Assembly: GCF_016722765.1 (NCBI RefSeq)
Contig: NZ_JAEQND010000008.1
Coordinates: 186,001 to 250,000, forward strand
From: Ramlibacter alkalitolerans
Lineage (GTDB): Bacteria > Pseudomonadota > Gammaproteobacteria > Burkholderiales > Burkholderiaceae_C
Direction: 5' to 3'
Length of the DNA: 64,000 bases
The notes below the pieces were generated by a model. The model did not search any database, was not told the DNA's origin, and was given only the letters and a program-made list of their open reading frames with translations. A program made the translations under genes and the position numbers. Positions within the stretch are counted from its first letter, which is position 1; every line of letters starts with the position of its first letter. Shown here piece after piece: positions 55,390 to 64,000 of the stretch.

Positions 55390-57522
55390 CTACGCGTGCA
55401 CCGCCGCGCCCGACCACGAGGACGCGCCTTCCTTCTTCTCCGCCGCGGCCCCCGGCTGCTGCTGCTGTTGCTGCGCCGCCAGCGCGTGGCGGCACTTCAC
55501 CAGGATGCGCAGCACCTCGGCCACGCTCCAGGCCTGGGCCACGCAGCCGCGCGGCGTGAAGGGCGGCTCGGCGTCGAAGATCTCGCTGATCGAGCCGATG
55601 CAGGCCTCGCCCAGGTGGGCCGCGAAGCCGTCGATCAGGTGCTCGATGCCGCGGTTGTCGTCCGGGTACACCTTGAGCCAGGCGTCGGCGAAGGGGCCGG
55701 CCAGCCAGCCCCACACCGTTCCCTGGTGGTAGGCCGCATCGCGCGCCCGCAGGTCGCCGTCGTAGTTGGGCTTGTAGTCGGGATGGCCCGGCGCCAGCGA
55801 ACGCAGGCCCACCGGCGTGACCAGCAGGCGCTGCGCGACATCGAGCACGCTGCGCCAGCGTTGCGGATCGAGCACGGGATGGGGCAGCGCGATCGAGAAC
55901 ACCTGGTTGGGGCGGATCGCCGGGTCGTCGCCGCCTTCGCCGTCGATCACGTCGTACAGGCAGCCGGTCTGCGGGTTCCAGAAACGCTGGTTGAAGCTGT
56001 CGTAGGTGCGCTGCGCATGCTGCGCCATCGTCTGCGCGTGCGCCTCGTCGCCTTCCTCGCGCAGCCAGCGCTCCATCAGGCGCAGCGCGTTGTAGAACAG
56101 CGCGTTCAGCTCCACCGCCTTGCCGCGCCGCGGCGTCACCACCCAGCCTTCCACCTTGGCGTCCATCCACGTGAGCTGGTAGCCCTCGGCACCCTGCTTC
56201 AGGAGGCCGTCGCGGTGGTCGACGCCGATGTTGAAGCGCGTGCCGCGCAGGTGGTGCTCGATGATCGAGCAGAAGGTGGGAATCGCGTGGCGCAGCGTCA
56301 GGCGGTCGCCCGTGACCTGCACGTACCGGTCCATCGCGTGGAAGAACCACAGTGTGGCGTCCGCCGTGTGGTACAGGCCCTCGTTCTGCCCCTCCGGGAA
56401 CATGTTGGGGATCAGGCCGTCCTTCACGTAGTGCAGGAAGGTGCGCAGGATGTAGCCGGCCTCCGCGTGGCGGCCGGTGGTGAGCGTCAGGCCCTCCAGG
56501 CTGATCATGGTGTCGCGGCCCCAGTCCGTGAACCAGTGGTAGCCCGCGATCACGGTGCGGGCCTGGTCGCCTTCGGCCTGCGCGCGTGCCGCGTCGGCCT
56601 GGCGGCTGAAGGGCGCGATGATGAACTGGTCGGCCGCCAGCACCAGTTCCGCCGCGCGGCCGGTGCGCGCCGCCGGGTCCGCCTGCTCGATCAGCTTCTC
56701 GCGCCGCGCGTGTTCGGCCCGCAGGGCCTGCTGCGGGTTGAGCGCGTGGATCGTGTCCCAGCTCTCGGTGGAGGCGATCAGCGTGCATTCCTCGCCGGGC
56801 GCCAGTTCGGCCCGGAAGCGCCCGGGCGTCCACACGCGTCCGCGGGCCGCATAGCCGCGCGCCGCTTCGAGCCGGTAGAAGAACTCCTCGAAGTTGCCGC
56901 CCTCCAGCACCAGCTGCGCATCGCGACCGAGCAGCGTCATGCGCAGCGGCGGCAGTTGCGGGTTGCTTTCGGAGTGGACCTCGAAGCGGTTGCTCAGCAC
57001 GTGCAGCCGGCACGGCTCGTCGTACGAATCCTCCACGGGATTCTCGTGGCCGCGGAAATGAAGGCGCGGGCGCAGGATCAGCCGCACGCCGTGGCCACCG
57101 GCGACCATGCGGTAGTTCAGGTGCACCGTGTTCTGGCCGTACGGCAGCAGGATGCGCTTCTCGATCACGGCGTCGCCGACGTGGTAGGTCCACACCGGCA
57201 GGCCCATCTCGAGGCGGAACTCGGTCAGGATGTCGGGCAGCTCGTACGGCCGCTCGGGCCGCTCCTCGCCGGCCACGCGGATCGTGCGGCGATCCGGCAG
57301 CCGCACCCATTCACCGAGGTGGCTGAGCATCACGGTCCGGCCGATCGGCGTCGGCAGTGCGGCGATCAGCAGGCCGTGGTAGCGGCGCGTCGCGACGCCT
57401 GCGACCGAGCCCGAGGCGTAGCCGCCCAGGCCGTTGGTCACCAGCCATTCGCGCGTCAGCAGGCGTTCGGGGGGCTCACTGTTGCCCCCCCAGGGCATCT
57501 TGTTCAGGATGGCTTCGGCCAT
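55390..57522 (-). CDS. Amylo-alpha-1,6-glucosidase (glycogen debranching enzyme family)
   Basis: A 710-residue enzyme. The N-terminal sandwich (WLVTNGLGGYASGSVAGVATRRYHGLLI) and the catalytic (alpha/alpha) barrel (VIAGYHWFTDWGRDTMISLEGLTL, AFFHAMDRY-like FFHAMDRYVQVTGD and YHQGTVWGWLAGPFADAWLKVY) follow the GDE pattern. The C-terminal Ala-rich, Gln-repeat end (QQQQQQPGAAAEKKEG) is unusual. It trims branched glucans. It overlaps the treZ gene by 47 nt, so they form one operon. A GTP or glgX partner is not here. Confidence 0.94.
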   Translation of the reverse strand: MAEAILNKMPWGGNSEPPERLLTREWLVTNGLGGYASGSVAGVATRRYHGLLIAALPTPIGRTVMLSHLGEWVRLPDRRTIRVAGEERPERPYELPDILTEFRLEMGLPVWTYHVGDAVIEKRILLPYGQNTVHLNYRMVAGGHGVRLILRPRLHFRGHENPVEDSYDEPCRLHVLSNRFEVHSESNPQLPPLRMTLLGRDAQLVLEGGNFEEFFYRLEAARGYAARGRVWTPGRFRAELAPGEECTLIASTESWDTIHALNPQQALRAEHARREKLIEQADPAARTGRAAELVLAADQFIIAPFSRQADAARAQAEGDQARTVIAGYHWFTDWGRDTMISLEGLTLTTGRHAEAGYILRTFLHYVKDGLIPNMFPEGQNEGLYHTADATLWFFHAMDRYVQVTGDRLTLRHAIPTFCSIIEHHLRGTRFNIGVDHRDGLLKQGAEGYQLTWMDAKVEGWVVTPRRGKAVELNALFYNALRLMERWLREEGDEAHAQTMAQHAQRTYDSFNQRFWNPQTGCLYDVIDGEGGDDPAIRPNQVFSIALPHPVLDPQRWRSVLDVAQRLLVTPVGLRSLAPGHPDYKPNYDGDLRARDAAYHQGTVWGWLAGPFADAWLKVYPDDNRGIEHLIDGFAAHLGEACIGSISEIFDAEPPFTPRGCVAQAWSVAEVLRILVKCRHALAAQQQQQQPGAAAEKKEGASSWSGAAVHA

Positions 57523-59434
57523 CGGTTTCCTCCAGGCGAATGGAATTCACTTCGGCCGGCCGCGCGGCGCTCACGGGTGCGAGGACCGCGAGCGCATGCG
57601 CCGGCAGCCGCCAGCTGTGCTCGCCGTCCGGTTCGATCATCCCGTTGCCGCCCCAGCGCGGGTCCTCGCTGTGCCACAGCAGCTTCCAGCGCATGCCGTC
57701 CGGGGGCGCGAGCAGCGGCTCGGGCATGGGATAGAGCGGCAGCGTGGGACCCAGGTTCACCAGGACCAGGCGGTCGTCCCCCGCGTCGTCGAGGAAGCGC
57801 AGCAGGAAAGCTTCGGGCCCGAGCACCGCGCCGTGCATGCGCGTCGCGTCGGCACGGGCAAACACCGGATCCTCGCGCCGCAAGCGCAGCAGGTCGCGGT
57901 GCATGTCCAGCACCGGGGCGTTGCGTTCGCGTTCCACGTGGTCCAGCTTGCATCGTCGGAAGGTCTCCTCGTCGGCGGGCGAGGAAAGGAGCTTGCCACC
58001 TTCCTCGCTGGCGATGTTGGGAAACTGGGTCAGGAACTCACGCCGGCCCTTGCGGATCAGCCCGTCGAGTTCCTCCTCGTGCCGCGCGAAGTAGAGGAAG
58101 GGCGCGCTGGCCGCGAACTCCTGGCCCTGGAACAGCAGCGGCGTGCACGGCGTGAGCAGCATCAGCGCCGTGAGCGCGCGCAGGCGCCCGGGGCTGGTGA
58201 GCTGGTGGATGCGCTGGCCGCGGGCGCTGTTGGCCACCTGGTCGTGGTTCTGCAGGAACTGGATGAAGGCGGTGGCCGGCAGGTCGAGCGAGGGATGGCC
58301 GCGCCGCTTCTTCTGCCATGCGTACCACTGGCCCTGGTACAGGAAGCCCCATTTGAGCGAGGAGATCAGTTCCTGCGGCGTGCCGCGCGTTTCCGTGAAG
58401 TAGGCCTCGCAGGCGCCCGTCGCGGCGACCGTGGCACTGTGGTGGAAATCGTCGTTCCACATCGCGTCGAGGCCGTATCCGCCGCGCTGCGCGGGCCGCG
58501 CGAATTCGGCGTGCTGCGGCTCGTTCTCGGCGCTCAGGTAGATGCTGCGGCCGCCCGCCGCCGCGCGCGCGCGACGGGCGATCTCCACCACGATGTGCGT
58601 TTCGCTGGCGTCGAACAGGCACTGCGTCGCGTCGAGCCGCAGGCCGTCGAAGTGGAACTCGCGGATCCAGTACTCCGCGTTGCAGGCGAAGAACTCGCGC
58701 ACCGGGCCGCTGTGCTCGCCGTCGAAGTTGATCGCCTCGCCCCATTCGTTCTGGTAGCGCTTGCTGATGTAGTGCGGCGAGAAGCGCGTGACGTAGTTTC
58801 CGCTGGGGCCGAAGTGGTTGTAGACCACGTCGAGGATCACGCCGAGGCCCAGTGCGTGGGCACGGTCGATGAAGTGGCGCAGTTCGTCGGGCGTGCCGTA
58901 CAGGCGGGTGGGGGCGAACAGGTTGACGCCGTCGTAGCCCCAGCCGAAAGGTCCGTTGAACTCGTTGACCGGCATCACCTCGAGGATCGTGATGCCCAGG
59001 TCCTTCAGGTAGGGCAGGTGCTGCTCCGCGGCGGCATAGGTGCCCTCGGGCGTGAAGGTGCCGATGTGCATCTCGTACAGCACCTGGCCCTTCACGCCGA
59101 CGCCGCGCCAGCCGGCGTCCTGCCAGGGGTAGCTGTCCGGCGCCACGACCTCGGACGGGCCATGCGGCCCCTCGGGTTGCCAGCGCGAGGCCGGGTCGGG
59201 GAAGGCCTCTCCGCCGTCGAGGCGGAAGCGGTAGCGCAGGCCCGGCTTCGCCTGTTCGACCAGGCCCGAGAAGTAGCCGTTGCCCTCGTGGCGCAGGGCG
59301 CTCGCCGCAGGCGCGTCGCGGCCTTCGAACACGACCTCCAGTTCGCGCGCCGCCGGCGCCCAGACGCGGAAATGGGTGCCGCTGGCAGGCCGGTATTCGG
59401 CCCCGACGGGAAGGCGTCTCTCTGTTGTCGTCAC
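57476..59434 (-). CDS. treZ: Malto-oligosyltrehalose trehalohydrolase (TreZ)
   Basis: A 652-residue GH13 enzyme. The N-terminal starch-binding-like part is (PVGAEYRPASGTHFRVWAPAA), then the barrel: YEMHIGTFTPEGTYAAA, GYDGVNLFAPTRLYGTPDEL, VILDVVYNHFGPSGN, the nucleophile Asp in FDGLRLDATQCLF, the acid Glu in YLSAENEPQH and FLQNHDQVANSARGQR. It releases trehalose from maltooligosyltrehalose. Normally TreY makes the substrate; treY is not in this window. The last 47 nt overlap the debranching enzyme gene. Confidence 0.95.
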   Translation of the reverse strand: MTTTERRLPVGAEYRPASGTHFRVWAPAARELEVVFEGRDAPAASALRHEGNGYFSGLVEQAKPGLRYRFRLDGGEAFPDPASRWQPEGPHGPSEVVAPDSYPWQDAGWRGVGVKGQVLYEMHIGTFTPEGTYAAAEQHLPYLKDLGITILEVMPVNEFNGPFGWGYDGVNLFAPTRLYGTPDELRHFIDRAHALGLGVILDVVYNHFGPSGNYVTRFSPHYISKRYQNEWGEAINFDGEHSGPVREFFACNAEYWIREFHFDGLRLDATQCLFDASETHIVVEIARRARAAAGGRSIYLSAENEPQHAEFARPAQRGGYGLDAMWNDDFHHSATVAATGACEAYFTETRGTPQELISSLKWGFLYQGQWYAWQKKRRGHPSLDLPATAFIQFLQNHDQVANSARGQRIHQLTSPGRLRALTALMLLTPCTPLLFQGQEFAASAPFLYFARHEEELDGLIRKGRREFLTQFPNIASEEGGKLLSSPADEETFRRCKLDHVERERNAPVLDMHRDLLRLRREDPVFARADATRMHGAVLGPEAFLLRFLDDAGDDRLVLVNLGPTLPLYPMPEPLLAPPDGMRWKLLWHSEDPRWGGNGMIEPDGEHSWRLPAHALAVLAPVSAARPAEVNSIRLEETDGRSHPEQDALGGQQ

Positions 59435-59573
59435 TTTTCAGCCGCTGCTTCGTGGGTCGGCTGAAATTGTGCAGTGCGCAAGCGCTGCCATGGGTGAGCG
59501 GCTGTGTCCGCTTCCGGCGGCAGTGCATGCAGGACGGGTCGCGCAGCCCCGGTCGCGCGGCCGCGGTGGCGGG

Positions 59574-59780
59574 CTACTGCAGCCGGATCTCGCCGTCGAA
59601 GTGCACCTGCAGCTTCAGGCCGGGGATCTCCAGCGTCATGCGGGCCGGGAAGGTCTCGGTGCCGGCGATCGCCTGGTCCTGCAAGGCGCGCGCGACGGCC
59701 TGTTCCATTTCACGTTGCGAGCTCACGCCGACCATCTTCAGGAACTTGCGCAGGCTGATGTTGAAGGCTTCGTCGTCCAT
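59574..59780 (-). CDS. DUF6494 family protein
   Basis: A 68-residue protein (MDDEAFNISLRKFLKMVGVS) with SQREMEQAVARALQDQ and TFPARMTLEIPGL, which matches DUF6494 as I recall it. A small, soluble, helical-then-strand protein with no known function. The ATG at 59780 is preceded by GGAGAGA. It is divergent from the MBL gene. Confidence 0.85.
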   Translation of the reverse strand: MDDEAFNISLRKFLKMVGVSSQREMEQAVARALQDQAIAGTETFPARMTLEIPGLKLQVHFDGEIRLQ

Positions 59781-59867
59781 GGCGGGTCTCTCCAAGGCAG
59801 GTTCCCGGATCATGGCGCATTTCCCCCGCCGCGGCAGCCAGGGCGCCGTTGATGCAAACTCGGCGGC

Positions 59868-60902
59868 ATGCAGTATTCCGCGCTCGACTATCCGCTGCCC
59901 ACACCGGCCGCGGGCCAATCCACGCCGGTCGCACCGGGCGTGCACTGGATCCGCCTGCCGATGCCCTACCGGCTCAACCACATCAACGTCTGGGCGCTGG
60001 AGGATGGCGACGGCTGGACGCTGGTCGACACCGGCGTGCGGACCGAGGAGACCGCGCTCGCCTGGCAGCACCTGCTGGCCAGCGCGCCCTTCGATCGCCC
60101 GCTGCAGCGGATCGTCGTCACGCACATGCACCCGGACCACATCGGCATGGCCGGCTGGCTGTCGCGCAAGTCGGGCGCGCGGCTGTGGATCTCGCGGCTG
60201 GAGTACCTCGCCTGCCGCGTGCTGGTGTCGGACACCAGCCGCGACGCGCCGCCCGACGCGGTGCGCTTCTTCCGCGAAGCCGGCTGGAGCGCCGATGCGG
60301 TCGACGAATACCGCGCGCGCTTCGGCAACTTCGGCAAGAACATCCACGCCCTGCCGGACAGCTTCCGCCGCATCGTGGACGGCGAAACCATCCGCATCGG
60401 TGCGCACGACTGGCACGTGGTGGCCGGCAAGGGCCACTCGCCCGAGCACTCGTGCCTGTACAGCCCGGAGCTGAAGCTGCTGATCTCCGGCGACCAGGTG
60501 CTGCCGCGGATCTCGTCCAACGTGTCGGTGCATCCGATCGAGCCCGACGCCAACCCGATGGCCGACTGGTTTCATTCGCTGGACGTGCTGGAGCGGCGCG
60601 TGCCCGACGACGTGCTGGTGCTGCCGGCGCACAACGAGTGCTTCCACGGGCTGCATGCGCGCATCGCGCAACTGCGCGACGGCCAGGCCGCGGCGTTCGA
60701 CCGGCTGCGCGCGGCGCTGCGCGAACCCCGGCGCGTGCCGGAGACCTTCGAAGCCCTGTTCAAGCGCCCGATCCGCGAAGCCGACGGCCACCAGTTCAGC
60801 CTGGCGACCGGCGAGGCGATCGCCTGCCTGAACTTCCTGCTGCACGCCGGCGAGGCGCGCAAGGAGGTGCGGGAGGGGGTGGCGTGGTATTCGCTGGTGT
60901 GA
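59868..60902 (+). CDS. MBL fold metallo-hydrolase
   Basis: A 344-residue metallo-beta-lactamase-fold protein. The zinc motif HMHPDH (VVTHMHPDHIGMAGWL near residue 85), GKGHSPEHSCLYSPE (third His), ISGDQVL and LPAHNECFHGLH are present. It hydrolyses ester or thioester-type bonds in this family (a glyoxalase II-like group). No signal peptide. It starts at ATG 59868. The stop at 60902 is followed by an imperfect GC repeat and family B copy B5. Confidence 0.93.
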   Translation: MQYSALDYPLPTPAAGQSTPVAPGVHWIRLPMPYRLNHINVWALEDGDGWTLVDTGVRTEETALAWQHLLASAPFDRPLQRIVVTHMHPDHIGMAGWLSRKSGARLWISRLEYLACRVLVSDTSRDAPPDAVRFFREAGWSADAVDEYRARFGNFGKNIHALPDSFRRIVDGETIRIGAHDWHVVAGKGHSPEHSCLYSPELKLLISGDQVLPRISSNVSVHPIEPDANPMADWFHSLDVLERRVPDDVLVLPAHNECFHGLHARIAQLRDGQAAAFDRLRAALREPRRVPETFEALFKRPIREADGHQFSLATGEAIACLNFLLHAGEARKEVREGVAWYSLV

Positions 60903-60975
60903 AGACGCGTGCTGGCTTGAACGCGGCGCGGGGGTGAATGCGTCGCCGGCGTGAAACGCGTCGCGGCGTGAACGC

Positions 60976-61066
60976 GTAGGCTGGCGGTGAGCCGCGTAGC
61001 GCGAACCCCAGCGATGCGCGAAAGCGCTGGGGTTCCGGCGCTTCCGCGCGTCACCGCCAGCCTACG
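60976..61066. repeat. Dispersed repeat family B, copy B5
   Basis: GTAGGCTGGCGGTGAGCCGCG, GAACCCCAGCGATG, GCGCTGGGGTTCC and GCGTCACCGCCAGCCTACG. It is a full copy between the convergent MBL and dehydrogenase genes. Imperfect GCGTGAACGCG-like direct repeats at 60905-60976 precede it. Confidence 0.88.
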
Positions 61067-61105
61067 TCCCGGCGCACGGCCAGAGATTCAGCGCGCGACA
61101 GGCAT

Positions 61106-61978
61106 TCAGCGCCCAGCCAACAGCGACACCAGCTCCGGCACGAACGCCTGCGGCGTCGACTTCGCCAGCGCGCCTTCCAGCGTCGCCAGCACCGCCGCCG
61201 CGACTTCCTTCGCCGCGCCCGCATCGGTCGCCATCGCGTTGTAGTAGTCCAGGTCCTTGCGCGCATTGGCGATGGTGAAGCGCAGGCCGCCCGGATCGCC
61301 CGAGAGCAGGTAGGGCTTGATGCGCTCCAGCGCGATGCCGCCGCCCCCGCCCTTGGCGAGCACGTCCACGAAGGCATCGGCCGCCACGCCGTTGCGCTGT
61401 GCGCAGGCCGCCGCTTCGGCGATCAGGGTCACCATACCCAGCGAGACGTAGTTGTGCAGCAGCTTCATGCCGTGCCCCGCGCCCACCGGGCCCACGTGCG
61501 TGATGTTCTCGGCGAAGCAGCGCAGCACCGGCCGGCACTCCTCCAGCAGTGGCGCGTCGCCGCCCACGAGCAGGTTCAGGCGCCCCTCGGCGGCCTCCTT
61601 GGGCGTGCGCGTCATGGGCGCATCGAGGAAGCGGGCGCCGGCCTGCTGCACCGCCTGCGCGACGCGCAGCGTCGACGACGGGATGGCGGTCGAACAGTCG
61701 ATCACGATGCTGCGGGGGCGCAAGCCTTCCAGCAGCCCGCCCGGACCCAGCACCACGGCCTCGACCTGCGGCGAGCCGGTGAGCACGGTGATCACCACGT
61801 CCGAGGCCGCCGCCAGTTCCTTCGTGCTCGTGAACCCCTGCGCACCGCCGGCCTTCAGGGCGTCCAGCGGCTGGTTGCCGGGGTGCTCGAACAGCGCCAG
61901 CGCGTAGCCGTTCTTCTGCAGGTTGCTTGCGATGCCGTGGCCCATCAGGCCGATGCCCACCATGCCGATCTTCTTCAT
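61106..61978 (-). CDS. NAD(P)-dependent oxidoreductase, 3-hydroxyisobutyrate dehydrogenase family
   Basis: A 290-residue beta-hydroxyacid dehydrogenase: KIGMVGIGLMGHGIASNLQK at the start, IDCSTAIPSSTLRVAQAV, LDAPMTRTPKEAAEGRLNLLVGG and the catalytic Lys in GAGHGMKLLHNYVSLGM. The ATG at 61978 is the first with the Rossmann motif; longer versions carry unlike residues. It is distinct from the gene at 40157. The substrate may be a 2- or 3-hydroxy acid. It is convergent with the MBL gene across repeat B5. Confidence 0.93.
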   Translation of the reverse strand: MKKIGMVGIGLMGHGIASNLQKNGYALALFEHPGNQPLDALKAGGAQGFTSTKELAAASDVVITVLTGSPQVEAVVLGPGGLLEGLRPRSIVIDCSTAIPSSTLRVAQAVQQAGARFLDAPMTRTPKEAAEGRLNLLVGGDAPLLEECRPVLRCFAENITHVGPVGAGHGMKLLHNYVSLGMVTLIAEAAACAQRNGVAADAFVDVLAKGGGGGIALERIKPYLLSGDPGGLRFTIANARKDLDYYNAMATDAGAAKEVAAAVLATLEGALAKSTPQAFVPELVSLLAGR

Positions 61979-62067
61979 GCACTCGTCTCCTGGGCGCGCA
62001 TCGTAACGCGACCCGGGGGCGAGCCGTCGATGGATCACGGGACGAGGGCGCAGTCGCGGCCGATGGA

Positions 62068-62295
62068 TCAGGCGCGCAGGCCTTGCGCCACCGCGGCGAC
62101 GTGGGTGTCGGCGCTGCGGCGCACGCGGTTGATGTCTTCGAGCGAGGTGAAGAGGAAGGTGCCCTGGTGCAGGTCGACCCCTGCGTACCACTGGCAATAG
62201 GCGGTGTCGCCGCCTACGGCACGCACCACCATCGGCGGCCCGCCGGCCTTCAGGCGCACGACGTCCCCTGCTTCGAACTGCAACGGCTTCTGCAC
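62068..62295 (-). CDS. YodC-like DUF2158 family protein
   Basis: A 75-residue protein with FEAGDVVRLKAGGPPMVVRAV and YCQWYAGVDLHQGTFLFTSLEDI, the DUF2158 pattern of uncharacterised SH3-like proteins. It may bind nucleic acid or metal; this is open. A GCGTCAGCGCCGTCCTACG motif lies 57 nt upstream. It is upstream of the dehydrogenase gene on the same strand, 90 nt away. Confidence 0.88.
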   Translation of the reverse strand: MQKPLQFEAGDVVRLKAGGPPMVVRAVGGDTAYCQWYAGVDLHQGTFLFTSLEDINRVRRSADTHVAAVAQGLRA

Positions 62296-62351
62296 CGCAG
62301 GATTCTCGTCGGCTTCATCCCGCGGCGACGCGGGTCAAGGCAGCGCCGGCG

Positions 62352-62370
62352 CGTAGGACGGCGCTGACGC
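62352..62370 (-). promoter_or_regulatory. GCGTCAGCGCCGTCCTACG motif before the DUF2158 gene
   Basis: This 19-mer, on the reverse strand, matches the one at 51935-51953 in 17 of 19 bases. It is 57 nt upstream of the ATG at 62295. Confidence 0.45.
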
Positions 62371-62456
62371 ATGACGGGGAAACGGGCCGTCGACGCCTAC
62401 TTTCGTTCGCGTGGCCGACCGAGCGCGCATCCCTGGCCGGTTAGCATCCGCGCGTG

Positions 62457-63689
62457 ATGGACCTCCTGGCGCACCGCGCCTACCTGCGCTTCTGGTGCGC
62501 CCGCGTGTGCGGCACCGCCGGCAACCAGATGCTGATGCTGGCGGTCGGCTGGCACCTGTACGACCTGACCCATTCGGCGTGGGACCTGGGCCTGGTCGGC
62601 CTGCTGCAGTTCGCGCCCGCCGTCCTGGTCACCCTGCCGGCCGGCCACGTGGCCGACCGCCTGCACCGCGCGCGGCTGGCGGCCGCCTGCATGCTGGCGC
62701 AGGCGGTGGTGGCCGCGCTGCTGTGGAGTTCGGCGCTGGGGGGATTCGCCTCGCGCGAGCTGCTGCTCCTGGCCGCCGTCATGCTCGGTGCGGCGCGCCC
62801 GTTCCAGATGGCCGCACAGCAGGCGCTGCTGCCGGCGCTGGTGCCTGCGGGGCTGCTGGCGCGCGCCACCGCCTTCAGTTCCAGCGGCACCCAGGCGGCG
62901 ATCATCACCGGGCCGGCGGTCGCCGGACTGCTGTTCGCCGGCGGCGTGGACGTGGTGTACGCGAGCTGCTTCGCCCTGCTGCTGGCGGCGGCGCTGTCCT
63001 GCGCCGCGGTGCGCTACGAGCACCTGCCGCCGCCGCGCGAGCCGGTCTCGCTGCAGACGCTGCTGGCCGGTGCGTACTGGATCCGCCGCCATCCGGTCGT
63101 GTTCGGTGCCGTGTCGCTGGACCTGTTCGCCGTGCTGCTGGGGGGTGCCACCGCGCTGCTGCCGATCTTCGCGCGCGACATCCTGGCGGTCGGCCCGCAG
63201 GGGCTGGGCATCCTGCGCTCGGCGCCGGCGCTCGGTGCGCTGCCCATGGGGCTGGCGCTTTCGCGCTGGCCGCCGCACGAGATGCCCGGGCGCAAGCTGC
63301 TGGTCGCGGTGGCGGTGTTCGGCGCGTGCATGCTGGTGTTCGGCCTGTCCACCTCGTTCTGGCTGTCGGCGCTGGCGCTGGCGATCTCGGGCGCGGCCGA
63401 CATGGTGAGCGTGGTGGTGCGGCAGACGCTGGTGCAGCTGGAAACCCCGCCGGACATGCGCGGGCGCGTGGCCGCGGTCAATTCGCTGTTCATCGGCGCC
63501 AGCAACCAATTGGGAGAATTCGAGTCGGGCGCGACGGCGGCGCTGATCGGCCCGGTGGGCTCGGTGGTGGCCGGCGGCGTCGGCACCATCCTGGTCGCCT
63601 GGGCCTGGGGCCGGTCCTTTCCCGCGCTGGCCCTGCGCCCGACGCTGACCGAAATCCCCACCGCGGGCAGGGCCGGGACGCCCCGCTAA
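62457..63689 (+). CDS. MFS transporter (enterobactin exporter EntS-like)
   Basis: A 410-residue major facilitator of the EntS/MFS-3 group. It has about 12 hydrophobic segments. LAHRAYLRFWCARVCGTAGNQM is at the start, GHVADRLHRARLAAAC is the first loop motif, and VVRQTLVQLETPPDMRGRVAAVNSLFIGASNQLGEFESG lies near the end. Probable drug or small-molecule exporter. ATG 62457 is chosen over GTG 62454. The next gene starts 30 nt later. Confidence 0.92.
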   Translation: MDLLAHRAYLRFWCARVCGTAGNQMLMLAVGWHLYDLTHSAWDLGLVGLLQFAPAVLVTLPAGHVADRLHRARLAAACMLAQAVVAALLWSSALGGFASRELLLLAAVMLGAARPFQMAAQQALLPALVPAGLLARATAFSSSGTQAAIITGPAVAGLLFAGGVDVVYASCFALLLAAALSCAAVRYEHLPPPREPVSLQTLLAGAYWIRRHPVVFGAVSLDLFAVLLGGATALLPIFARDILAVGPQGLGILRSAPALGALPMGLALSRWPPHEMPGRKLLVAVAVFGACMLVFGLSTSFWLSALALAISGAADMVSVVVRQTLVQLETPPDMRGRVAAVNSLFIGASNQLGEFESGATAALIGPVGSVVAGGVGTILVAWAWGRSFPALALRPTLTEIPTAGRAGTPR

Positions 63690-63718
63690 GCTGCGCCATC
63701 CTCGCCGAAGGAGCCGCC

Positions 63719-64000
63719 ATGCCGCCTCGCCTGACCCCGCAGGATTTCGACCAGGAAGTGCTGATCCTCTTCGACGCCTACGTGCACGGCGACCTCGACC
63801 GCCGCGGCTTCCTGGAACAGGCGCAGCGCTTCGCCCGGGCCGGCGTCACGGCCGCGGGCCTGCTGGCGGCGCTCAGCCCCGACTTCGCCGCCGGCCAGCA
63901 GGTTCGGCCGGACGACGCCCGGCTGAAGACCGAGCGGGTGACCATCCCCTCGCCTTCCGGCAACGGCACGATCCGCGGCTACCTGGCACGTCCGGCGGCG
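63719..64000 (+). CDS. Dienelactone hydrolase family protein, 5' part
   Basis: The first 94 residues: MPPRLTPQDFDQEVLILFDA, a helical N-terminal part with DRRGFLEQAQRFARAGVTAAGLLAALSP that resembles a Tat-like or helical leader, then TERVTIPSPSGNGTIRGYLARP, which opens the dienelactone hydrolase/YghX-like domain. The catalytic residues lie beyond the window end. The ATG at 63719 is preceded by AAGGAG. It follows the MFS gene and may be cotranscribed. Confidence 0.85.
   Translation, partial: MPPRLTPQDFDQEVLILFDAYVHGDLDRRGFLEQAQRFARAGVTAAGLLAALSPDFAAGQQVRPDDARLKTERVTIPSPSGNGTIRGYLARPAA

Overview
The window is very GC-rich, densely coded DNA that looks like the chromosome of a betaproteobacterium of the order Burkholderiales, most likely a Comamonadaceae relative such as Ramlibacter or Variovorax. 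This rests on three tripartite tricarboxylate transporter (Bug/TctC) binding proteins, the yicC-gmk-rpoZ-spoT run, DUF4148- and DUF3297-type proteins and the codon bias; the genus is an inference.

Layout. 1-5.6 kb: the end of an M16 peptidase gene, an unknown protein, and a catabolic-looking unit (TctC binding protein, RraA-like aldolase, LeuC-like and LeuD-like dehydratase subunits). 5.6-8.3 kb: small secreted Gly/Ala-rich proteins alternating with a possible 2H phosphoesterase and a STAS-like protein. 8.3-11 kb: a two-subunit molybdenum hydroxylase. 11-14.2 kb: a TPP riboswitch followed by thiO-thiS-thiG and exonuclease III. 14.3-20.1 kb: a fumarylacetoacetase-fold hydrolase, a PAS protein, a phosphoesterase lipoprotein and small enzymes. 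20.4-32.5 kb: urease genes, with ureD separated from ureABC-x-EFG by nearly 6 kb holding a hemerythrin, a LysR regulator, a second TctC and a PdxA2-like enzyme. 33.5-38 kb: a signalling cluster with an RsbQ-like alpha/beta hydrolase, a PAS histidine kinase, a single-domain response regulator and a hybrid kinase. 38.2 kb: a short Cys-rich, metallothionein-like protein. 40-50.9 kb: tRNA-Ser, hemW-rdgB-rph, a PP2C/Ser-Thr kinase pair, yicC, gmk, rpoZ, spoT and greB. 51-64 kb: a CvpA-CAP fusion, topoisomerase IB, a third TctC, a glycogen debranching enzyme with TreZ, an MBL hydrolase, a dehydrogenase, an MFS exporter and the start of a dienelactone hydrolase.

The most unusual feature is two families of dispersed palindromic repeats. 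Family A has the core GTCATTCCCGCG-N-CGGGAATCCAGG. Family B has ends GTAGGCTGGCGGTGA and TCACCGCCAGCCTAC. They lie between genes, often at convergent ends, but also inside or at the ends of genes. Family B adds 37 residues in frame to UreF, and family A with a 21-bp unit adds 23 residues in frame to ThiO. Family A also forms the C-termini of the LeuC-like protein and topoisomerase IB, and family B supplies the stop codons of xth and the pdxA2-like gene. A second pattern is a GTCCTAC motif found about a dozen times upstream of small, secreted, membrane or signalling genes, always in the same orientation to the gene, which may mark a common regulon.

This annotation was made by reading the sequence alone. 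Family names rest on remembered motifs, and no search was run.
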